This document shows positions 1 through 12,000 of a stretch of DNA of 38,941 nt, piece by piece. Below the pieces are notes generated by a model that saw only the letters and a program-made list of their open reading frames with translations, ran no database searches and was not told the DNA's origin. Source of the stretch: a virus; IMG/VR virus record IMGVR_UViG_3300042562_001413, positions 1 through 38,941 of that record. One strand, written 5' to 3'. Positions within the stretch are counted from its first letter, which is position 1. Every line of letters starts with the position of its first letter. A program made the translations under genes and the position numbers.

Positions 1-3000
1 TAATCTTATTTTCTTTAATACTTACACCTTTAGGTAATGAATCAGTTTCATTTCTAGTAATAGTATATAATAAAGGTCCATTAATATTTGATTGTAAGTA
101 ATTATTAATAAAATCAGATTCTAATTCAGTTCTATTTAAACCAAATACTTTTTTAATACTTGTATCATCATTAGTTCTTAATGCTTTATTAGCAGTTTCA
201 ATTTGACTTAAATATGAATCCATTGTAAATGGACTTATAGCTTCTAGTAAAGATTCATAACCAAGTTGTAAGCCATCTTTGACCATTATATAATTGATTA
301 TAGATAAAGCATCATTCTTTGTCTCTAATGAACCGTATAGTTTAGCAAATGAATTTTGTAAGTCAACCTTTTGACCAGCATTTAAACTTCTAAATGTATT
401 AGCATTAAGTAAATTCAAACCAGATTGATTTTTAGAATCAGTGGCTTTTACACTTATTGCAAAATTATCCAAGAAGAAATTATTTTTACCTACTTCTGTT
501 GTACGTAATCTATCAACTATATCATTAATTGATTCATATCCACCACCAGGGTAAATTAGATTATTATTTAATGTTGCTACAGATTGTGGATCATTATTTA
601 ATTTATTTTGCTCATAAGCTTTTATAGTTAAATATGATAACAAGTCTCTTGAAATTTTTGCTTTGGTCTCTTCAGTAAATTCTATTGAATCAGAGTTAAT
701 ATTATCCAATAGTTTAGTAAGTATTGATTGGAAATTCTCACTAGCTGATAAAAATGTAGCTGGCAATAAATCATTTTTAATTTGATTAAATATTTCAAGA
801 TATTTTGATTGCCATGTTTTGCTTTTGTATATTGGATTTAAATCCATAATAGCATCTTTGTTAAACAACTTATCTATTTGTTTAGCCTTTTCATTTACTG
901 ATGCAATATCTTTACCTAAACCATTTGTTAATCCGGCTATAGCAGACATATTGCTTGTAAAGTCTTTAATCTTTACAGCATCTGAAAATAAATTTAATAT
1001 TGCAATCTTTTCATTATTGGTTACTTCTTCAAAACCATTAAATGCCTCTATTAAAAGTTTATCATTAACTTTAATTAATTCTTGAGAGTTTGCTTTTGCT
1101 TTTTTAATTAGTTCATTTAATGTACTATCTAAAATACTATTAACTCCCGGATCTAATTTATCTTTTTTATTTAATGCTTCAGAATATATATCTTGTATTA
1201 TTGGATTATTAATTAACAATAAAGATGTTTTAATAGGAACACCCAAAGCGGTTAAGTTAGCTACTACACCAAGAGCGTGTCTATTTAAACCAAGTTTAGC
1301 AACAAGACGTTCTTTAGCATTATCTGTAGCCATTGTAATCAATGATGAAATAATATCTTGTTTACGTAACCCTTGTAAACTATTTGGTAGTTGTTCTCTA
1401 GTTACTCCAAAGTCATCATAAGTAATACCGTTGACACTAATCTTTGGTCCCTTATCGTTTATTGTAATACCATACTCAGTTAATAAACTTAAGTATAAAT
1501 TTGGTAATACAATAGCTCCAATAGCAGCACCTTTGTTATTGGTAAATGCTTTTATTTTACCAATCATATTATTGATATCAATATTATCTTCTCTTGAACG
1601 TTCAAGTAATCCTGGTAATACTTCTTCTAATTCCTTTAATGAATCAGTTAATATATCTAAACTAGCAGCTGTATATGAAATTGGTGTTTCATTTTCATTT
1701 GTTGTTTCTGTTACACCTGTATTACCCATCAATGCATATTTGTAATCTAAAATAGCATTGTTCATTGGAGCTTCATATGGCTCACGGAATTTCTTTTTGT
1801 ACTCTAAGTATTGTTCTTTTGTAATAGGTAACCCTAGAATTTGTAAAGCTTTCATACCATTTTCTGATAGTCCTGCATCTGAAGCTATTTCTTGTTCAAT
1901 ATCTGTTACAGAATTTGCAATGCTTGATGCTTGAAGATTATTTTTATATAAATCCAATGCTTCAGCATATGTTGTTCCTGGCTGATTAACTTTTTCAGAT
2001 ACATACTTTAAATAATCTGTGTATTTACCTTCATCTGTAGTTTGTTTGCCATACTCATAGAATTTACCTTTCTCTTCATAGAACTCTTTAATCTGCATGT
2101 AAACTTTATCAATATCAAAATCCGCTCCTGATATCTCAATAAGTTCTTGAGCAAACATTGCTGATGAACCATAAAATGCAGGTAAGAAGTCAACATGTTT
2201 TACATTTATTGTAGAATGATTATCTTGAGATGGAATACGTACAGCAAACATTTTTGATAATAGCTCTGGAAAATTCATGCTACCATTTTCAACTAAATCC
2301 ATTATAGATTTAAAATGAGCTGGCATAAGCATCTCAGTATATCTTTCACCTGTAAACTTACCATTCTTATCATATTCTTTTACACCCGATCTTAAACGGT
2401 CAAGTATAACAATACCTTCTTTAGGAACGTTAATATCCTTCCAAGATCTTTCACCACCTATATTATTTGATTCTATAATATCAGGTTTATATTTATTTAA
2501 TTTATTAAAAACTTCTTCTCTTATAACTTCAGATCTATCAGGAATACCATTTTCATCAAAACTAAACACTCTTCTATAAACTTTAACACCAAAATCAGAT
2601 ACTAAAGCTACAGCATGTCCTGGTGCTTTTTCAGCAAGTGCACCTTTACTTAAATAACTTAAGAACAATTGCTCAAATTTATTTAAAGTAATAGGATTAT
2701 TTAAATCATATTTTTGTTCTCCATCTTGAGTTGAAAAGAACTCCAACAAATTACTACTTGCTTGAGATGCTTTAAGACCCTCAGTAGCATATCTTAAGAA
2801 TGCTGTTAAGTTAGGAGTCAATTTATTGTTTTGTTTAGAAATTGCAAGTTCTTGCATTCCTTTTTCAAAACTAAAAATTAAATTCCTTTTGTTTTTAAAC
2901 TTTAACTCAACTTTAGCTGAGGTAGCAAGATTGTATGCAGTTCTAATTTGACCTACAGTCATTCCTAAAGCTTCTACATATACACTATCTTTTTGTTCAG

Positions 3001-6000
3001 AAGTAACAATATTCTTTACTTGTGTTGGATCAATAACTTCTGTCTTATTTGAAGGAGTTAATACCTGAAGACCCATGTATTTTGCACTCAATGTACTATA
3101 ACCATTTGTAAATGAGCTAGTATTACCCAAATCACTTAATGGATTTACACGTTGCTTTAACATTTTAAGTGCACTTAATGGTGCAGCTATACTAATTGTA
3201 TCTTTAGTTTTCTCAATAGCTTCAAGTTTAACTCTTAAATTATGTAAGTCAACTTTAGTTTCTTTAGCTACAAAAGTTATATTTCCATTTTCATCTACTA
3301 CTTTATTAGATGTGAGTTGTGGAGTTAATACAAAAGCAGACATCTTAATAAATGTTTTACCATCACCATATACTAACTTTTTAGAGTTAAGCATACTACC
3401 CATATCAACATAACCATCTTGACCAAAATATTCTTCAGAAGAAATATCTTCACCAGCTTCAATTTTATCAATAAGTTTTGCTTGTGCAGGAGTAAGTTTA
3501 CCAAATCCAAACCACATATATCTAAATGCTTTTGTAGTCATCCACATCTGAGCATCTGATCTATTAATATTCTTTCCCGTTAAAGTAGAAACACCCACGG
3601 GTTCTTCTAAAGAAACTAAACTAATATCATCAACTGTATGCATCACACCTAAATCTTTTGCAGATATAGAAGTATAAGCACTATAGTATGCTGCATTCTG
3701 CATCTTAGCTCTTTTAACAGCATCAACTCCATCTTTTAATGTAATAGCTTGGTCACCCAAAAGAACATCATTTATAGAGGCTGTATTGATCCAGTCATTA
3801 AAAAATATTTGTTTTAAGTTATATTCTTTATCATAAGTAAGATTAAGTAATTCAGCTGACTCAATTAAATTTTGATCAGCTTTTCCTGTAGTAACTAAAC
3901 CTTTAGTAATACTTTTACCTAATTGATCTTCAATTTTTAAATCTACTAAGCCTTTAGAAAAGATATCATATTGACTTTCTAACTGAGTATTAACAATAGC
4001 TCTAAAAGCATTGGTAGTTACATTTAATTCTTTTAAAGCCTCCTTCAATAATGGAGCATCTTTACGTTTTGCAATTTCTTCTAAAGAAGCTTTTAATTCT
4101 GGAGTAAGTAATAAACCTGTATTTATTAATTGAAATGCTCTACCATCTTCAGTATTGTAACCAAGTTGAGTATTTTGATCAGCAGTTAAAGGATTTAACT
4201 CTCGTATAACTCTAGCAGATTCTTCTCTTCTGATTCTATCATACTCACTTTCAATATTATTTGTAAATGCATCTAGTATTTCATCAGTCAATACAACTTT
4301 ACCACCACCTGGTTTTTCAAACTTAACAGCTTTAACCACAGGTAGATACATTAAATCTCCAGTATTAGATGCTTCTAAAACTCTAATGAGAATTGGAGCT
4401 AATGCAGCTTTAACTGTTTTATTTAATTTGTCATCAAAGTATTCAACTGAATCTACTTTATTACTTTTAGTATTTAATAATGCAGTATATGTATTAAGTA
4501 TACTCAATGCAAATTCCTGTGGTGTATAATTACCATAAGTTGATTTATTAGATAGACCTGAGATTTTATCATTAAGTTCTTCTTCAGTACTATTAATTTT
4601 ACCAACACTACTTCCCGCTACTCTTAATACCTTTTGTCTATTTTCTGCAGACATTTGTATAAATGCATCGCTATTCAATAAGAAGTTATTAGCCAAGTAA
4701 GGATCAGAATCTTTAAGACGTTCTAATTCTGCTACATCATTTAACTCTTGTATTCTTTTTAAATGATAAGTAGGTAATTGATGAGCATATACTAAGTTAC
4801 CTTCAGGATTTTTGAATACAGATGCTCCAATTGTTTCATCAAACGGTGCATTTTGAATTGCTAATGTTCTAAGTCTAGAACTAGCTCCTGTTTCTCCTTC
4901 ACTAAAGATATCATTACCTTGTTGAATTAATTTATTTATTTCAAGAATATCACTATAGGTCATTGGTGTTTGTTCAGAATTAGCATTTAATAATGCTGCC
5001 TGTGCAACTGTAGGATTATTTCTTGATGATGCAATACTAAATGCAATAAACTGCTTACTTAACTTAATACCAGTAAGTCTAAAAATATCTTGTGAATATT
5101 TAGAAGATAACTCAGATAATTTTGGACCTGTAAGTTTTGTATCACTAGGTTTTAAATAACTTGCAAAATCTTCTAATATTTTAATAGTTTCATTTTTAAC
5201 TTTAGCATCAGATTTAATTTTCTTTTCGGCTTGACCCCAAGCTTGAGACCATGATTCTAATTGTGAATTAATATCATCTCTTTGAGCAGCAGAATAAATT
5301 AATACTGCACCAGCATTATCTCTTTGTACAAATAAGTAGTCTACTCTAAAGGTTGTAAATCCTTTTACAATAGATTGAAATAAAGAACCATTTTTAATCT
5401 CAGTAGGTAATGGACCTGACTCTAATAATGTATCAACAGATATGCCAAAGTCTTGCAATAATCTTGTTACAACGGCACCAGTTTGAGGATTATCTAATCC
5501 AAAGAAGTACATATTCTGTAACATCTTTTTAGGATCATCAATATTCTTAACAGCTTTTAATAATCCGTTATAAGCAGATACAAAGTTAATTGGAACAATT
5601 AGTTTTACTCCTGGCTTTAATTCTTTGTTACCAAAGTAATCTGTTTCCTCTATAGTTGTAGTAGCTAAGTAACTTCTTAATCCTTCAGATAAAGAACCAA
5701 ATCCACCAATCATAGAAGCATCCATGTTATATTGCTCTACATTTCTTAAACCAACTTGCTCTTCAAAATACTCGTTATTGTATTCTTCTTCCTGAGTTTG
5801 TTTAGTTATGATGTTTAATACTTTATAAACTTCAGATTTTAACTCATCAGAAAAATTATAAAACACGTCATTAATTTGAGGTAAAAATTTCTTTTGTTCA
5901 TCTGAAAGTTTTTGATTTGCTTCAGTTTCTTCATCATATAAAGCAGCAAAATCATTTAAAACATTTTCAAGTATGTCTCCGCGTTTAACATTTGGATCTT

Positions 6001-9000
6001 TTACTTTTGCAATTTCTTGTATATACATAGCTGCTATACTTGAAACCAAAGGTTCAGCAATAGCACTATCTAAGAAATAATATCCAATTTTATTGTTAGC
6101 ATTTTGTTCTGTATCATATGGTAGTAATGCATTAGCTTCTAATGATATACCAGTCATCAAACTAGTAACAAACTGATTTTGACTTATTGACGCATTTTTA
6201 AATTTACCTGCATCAATGTTTTCAAATAAAGTAAGTAATTCATTCTTAGTAAAGGATTTGAATACAGACTTAATCCACTCCATAATTCTAGTGAATAAAG
6301 ACTTAACAGTAGAATCTGTTTGAGTTGACTTTGCATTTGCTTTAAATTTTTCAAATTCATCAGCTAAATATTCTTCATAATATTCTTGTTCTAATCTTTC
6401 AGGGCTCATATTAGTATAAGTATTAGCTGAATTTCTGAATCTTTCTAACTCAGTTTTAAAGCTTTTACCTTCTGCTCTTAATTTTGCCCTTACTTCTTTT
6501 CTAGCAATTGCTAAATATTTTTTAATTTCTGCATCAGTTAATAACATTCTGAATACACCGTGGAATGCTTCATGATATTTAAATGGTGATTTAGCTCCAG
6601 TAAATAATGTACCATTAACAGTTAATCCTCCACCTATATTATTAAGGTTTAATACAAATGCTCCAACACGTACACCACCAGCTTTAAGATTATCAGCTAA
6701 TGTTTTAATATCTTCTAATGTTATAAAACTTGGAAGATTATCTGAAGTCCATGCTGTAAATACAGCAATATCTTCAGCATCAGTAATAGCATCTTCAACA
6801 GAAACTATCTTATTAGCTTCACTTTCTAATTTCTTTCTTTGAGCTAAAAGATCTTGATACTCTTTACTTTTTTGAGTAGCTACACGTTTAGCTGATCCAA
6901 CCAATCCTTCAGTAAGTTGTGCTTTAAGAGTTTCTAATTGTTCTTTAACAACTTCTAATTTATTTAATCTAACACCATTTCTTAATGCATTAATATCATC
7001 TACATTAATATCTTCAGGATTAATGTTTTCTGTATCAACAGTATTAGCTTTTTCTTCTTGTCTTCTTTTTTCTGCTTCAATTCTTTTTTCTGCTGCTTCT
7101 ATATCTAAAACAATTTCTGTTGGAACAAAAGCTGTTTGTTGAACTACAGGAATATTTCTAGCAGCTTGAATAGCTGAAGAATCTGCAGATAATTGAATTA
7201 CATTAGGAGACACTACTTGTGGTGCAACTTGCGTTGTTGTTTTATCAAGTATCTCTTGAACACCAGCCTCTCTTGAATATGAAGATCTAAAATTTGCAGC
7301 TGTAATATTTACATCAGCAGCAACTACTGCAGGTAATTCATTAAATTTATCTAATAATAATTTAACTTTATCATCAACTGATAGATCTTTATTTGAAATG
7401 TCAGTTTTATTTAATCTAACTATACCTATTTGTTTATTATTTGAATCAGAAATTTCTAATTCAATTTTACCCCATGGACTTACTTGTAAAGAAAGTCTAT
7501 AACCAGGTTTAGCACTTATAAATAATTCACTTCTTAATGCTTTGTTATAATCAATATTAAATCTTTTATCAAATTTTTCAGGATTTGATTCTGGATTATC
7601 AACTAAAGTTGTTTCAGCTCTATTTAATAATTCAAGGAACTTAGCATTTAAATCAATTGATTTAGCTTTTAAATTTGCTAAGGCATATGTTCCATCAGGT
7701 AATAATACTGCAGCTACATAGGCATCTGTCAAACTTGTAATACTATCTAACAATCCTTGTTTAGTTAAACTTTCTTCAACTCTATCTATTAGTTGTCTTC
7801 TTTCTTCACCTTCAAGATTAGATATAGCAACTTTAGTTCTTGCTCCTCCTTTGTTATTTTCTAATTGATAAATTAAATAATTACCTTCTTCATCAGCAGC
7901 ACTAAATTGTAAATCTACTAATGGCTTTGGAGATTTATTATACATTGTTACTCCTGGTTTAGAAATAAAAGATAAACCATTTGGTAATTCAGAAAATGGA
8001 ATAACTCCATCAGGATTATTTGCTACTAACTCAGGTAATGCAGAACTTAATAAATTATTTAATGCAAAGTTATTTTGAGCACGTTTTAAATCTTCTTCAC
8101 TATTTACATCCATTCCTGCAGGAACATAAACTATATTTTTATATTCTTCTACTGTCATGGTAGCTGGATTAATAACAGTACCCTGAGAATTAGTAATTAT
8201 AAAATTGGTATTTTGCATAAAACCAAAAACACCATTTAATGCATTACTTTTGTTTAAACCATTCTTTTCAATAGCAGCATCAATCTTAGCTTGTACAATA
8301 GGATTAGAAGTTCTAATTCCTACAGAGTAGTTTGCAGTTATTGTTTGAATATATGGATTTGCTTCTTTAAAACCAGGAATAATTAAATATCCATTGTTTA
8401 ATCCACCTTCAGGATCTAATGTAACAACTAATTCTAATTCATTAAGATCTTCAGGAGACAATACAGACATAACTAAGTTATATCTTGCAATTGCTTGTTC
8501 TGGACTTTCTAACCATTGATTAGTAACAGCATCTTTATTTCTGTATGCATAAGGTTGAATAGGTTCATTTATATTCAATCTACTAACGCTTTGCGGTAGT
8601 ACTTTAAGATCTAAATCTTGAATACTAAATGATGCTTTAAATTCACCAGGCATTACATTAATGGTGGCTTTTTTAGTTTCTTCTATTGAAGGACTGATTT
8701 CATCAGATGGTACTACTAATAATTTACGTTCAGTACCAATTTGTTTTGGTTGACTTACTACAATAAATTCTTTACCTGTTTGATCATAGACAAGTTGACC
8801 ATAGTTTAACTCTACATCATCAAAAACAAATGTAGTAATATCTGGTGCTGCACCATCAATAGCTTTTTGTATAGATAATGCTTTAACTTTGTCACTTTCA
8901 ATAAAGATACCAAATGCAGGAACACCAAATCTATTTAATGTTTCTTCATCTAATGGTTGCTTATATTGATCAACCAATTGATATGAAGTACTTATATTCC

Positions 9001-12000
9001 CTTCTGAGTCAACAGTCTTTAGTTCAATTAATGAAACAGCATTACCTTTCTTAACTATTGTTATATTCTTATTTCCTTCAACAGCTTCTCCTTCACTAGG
9101 TAACGATTCAGTTTGGCCTGTAATATCATCAATAGTTAATCCTAATGCATTAACAACGTTCTGTACTAAGTCATTTGTTTTACCTTCTTGACTTTGTAAC
9201 CATGGTATTAACCCAGATTCATTTTGAATTTCTACTTCAGTTAACGGGTTATTTGGATTTACTAATGTATCATTATCAATCCAAATTTTCTTAACAGCAA
9301 TAAATGCAACTCTATGATTTTTACCATCTTCACTATTGATCCATTTATCTAAAGTGATTGGTTTTTTACCAGCAACAGTTTGTTTAGCTGCATATTTAGC
9401 ATAGGCTTTTTTCATTGTATTATCTAATACAACTGAATCTTTAACTGAAACTTCAATGTTTATATCAGCTAATATATCATCTACATCAGACCTACTTTCT
9501 TCTGCTACTTCTTCATCTGTTTTAACTTCTTCTATTTTTTTATCAGGTCTAGTTTGTTCATAGTCATTTAATAATGCTTGTATATCTTCTAGATCTTGTC
9601 TGTCTAAAATACCTAATTGTTCACCTTTTTGATTATAAAATATTTTTAAATATTTGGTGTCTCCAGTTTCTAAAAACATTTGCATTTGCTCATTATTGGG
9701 AATAAATCCTGCTTTTGCAATTTGATTGGCTAATTCATTTCTTTCAATTATACCAATATAATCACTTACTTGTTGTTCAAATATTGATTTTCTGTTTTTG
9801 TATTGTTCTTTTAATACTTCAGATGTTCTTTCAAATACAAGATCAAACTTTTGAGGATCATTTAAATACTCAATTGCTTTATCATAAAGTTTAGCTCTAC
9901 CTTGTAATGCAGTATAATCTATAATTTGTTTTAATGCAGCATCAATATTATCTTTATTTACAAATGTACCAGATGTTTGAGCCATATGTTTAATATAATT
10001 TTCAAATTCTTTTCTGAGTGCACCCATTTTTCTTTTATCAAAAGAACCATCTTTAGTTTGATTTTCTAGTAATACATTTTTAAATGCGGATAATCTTTCT
10101 TTTTTGTCTGTTTTTTCTTTTATTTTGCTTTTATTACTTTTATCTCCATCTAAAATTTTAATTTCCTCAGTTAAAAATGCTATTTCTTTATCAATAGATT
10201 CTTGATCTAACAATACAGTTAAATCACTTGCTGCCATTTTATCAAACAATGGATCAGATGCTAAACTTTGATATATACTATTTGATCTTTCTAATGCTCT
10301 AGTGAATCCATCTTGAGTGAACATATAAAGATATCTAGCATGCTCAAATGCAATTTGTTTTATTTTTTCTTCTACGTATTGTCTTGAATCTTTTTCATAA
10401 GCTTCAGGTATAAATGGATTTGGATATCTATCTTTTGATTGACTATATACTTCTTCAGTTTTGTCAATTTGATTGACCATACTTTGAAGACGTTCTCTAA
10501 TCTTTCCATTCTTAATATCTTTTTTGCTTGAAGGAAAAGCTGTAGCTAAATCTTCATCAGACATTTTCATATAATCAAGTAATTGATCTTGAAATAAAGC
10601 AGCACCACCAGAAACTAATACAGTATGTATTTGATTAAATTTAGCAAAATCAGTTTCATCAGTAAAATAAAATCTATCCATAGCAATAGATGCTAATGTC
10701 TTTCCCTGAGCTGCTGCCTTTTGTTGTAGAAAATTAAATCTTTTAGGATCAAAAATTGAACTTGGATCTTGTGCTTGTGCATTCCAAACAGCGTTGTAAG
10801 TATTAACTGTAGATTTAACTAGGTTATCTCTTTTTTGTTTATACTCAGCATACTTTTCTGGATCAGAAACTCTTTGATATAAAGCAGGTACACCTTGGAA
10901 AAATAATTTTTGCGGTATAGAAACTATACCACCCATTAAAAATCCTGACATAAATGTTTCAAATCCTTGAGCTGAAACTTGTTGACCTAATCCAGCTTTA
11001 ACTGAAGCATTAAACAATTCAGGTCCTCCATTCATTGGATCTTTTAATACGGAAGTATAATAGTTTTTAGTACCCGATGAAATAGCTTCCTGAGAAAGTT
11101 CTTGTACACCCTCTCCTAAATTTGCTGCAAAATATCTTAATGAACCCTGACCTAATTTTGTTAAATTACCTTTAACTCCTGCATTAGCAAGTCTTGTGGC
11201 TAATCCTTTAAGTCCTGTACCAGCATCTTTAAATGGAGATAATGATTTTACACCATCTTTTCCAACAGTTTGTGCAGTTTTAATAATTCTACTACCAATA
11301 CCTTTTGCTTGTTCATTAAATATTCTACCCAATGATTTGTTAAAACCTCCTAATGAATTACCTAAAACTAATTTATTAGTCAAGTATATTACAGGCATGT
11401 TTGTCATTGTAGTTGCAAATGCAGCTTTGTGTGCATTATTTTGAATATCTGCAACTTGTTCTGTAGTAACCGGGTTACCATTATTTTCAGCAAATTTAAT
11501 ATCCATACCATCTTTAACCAATTGATTATAGACCATACCTCCTTCAAGTTTACTTTCTGATAATGCTAAATTTAAAGCTCTAGCATCTCTATAAAATGCT
11601 CCAGCATACTCAGATGCTTTAGCCATATTAGTTAAGTTTTGTGCTACTACTTCTGTAGTTTTTAATCTTTTAACAGCAGCTAATGTTTCAGGTGCAAATA
11701 TTCCAGCAGTCATTTTACCACCAGCTCTGGCAATAGACCAAAAATCTTTTGCTGCATCAACACCTTTTAATGCAGTCATCATTCCTCTACCTGCACTATA
11801 GAGTCTACCAACTGTAGTAGCTTGACCAATACTTCTTACTAGTCTTTCAGCATTAGCTGTAGTTCTTGTTGCTAATAATGGAGTAGCACCACCAAATGTT
11901 CCTACTTCTAAAGCCGCTAATGCTAATTCTTCTGCTGCAATTGAACCAATAATACCTACTGTGTATGCAGAATTTAATAATAAATTATTTGTAAAACCTA

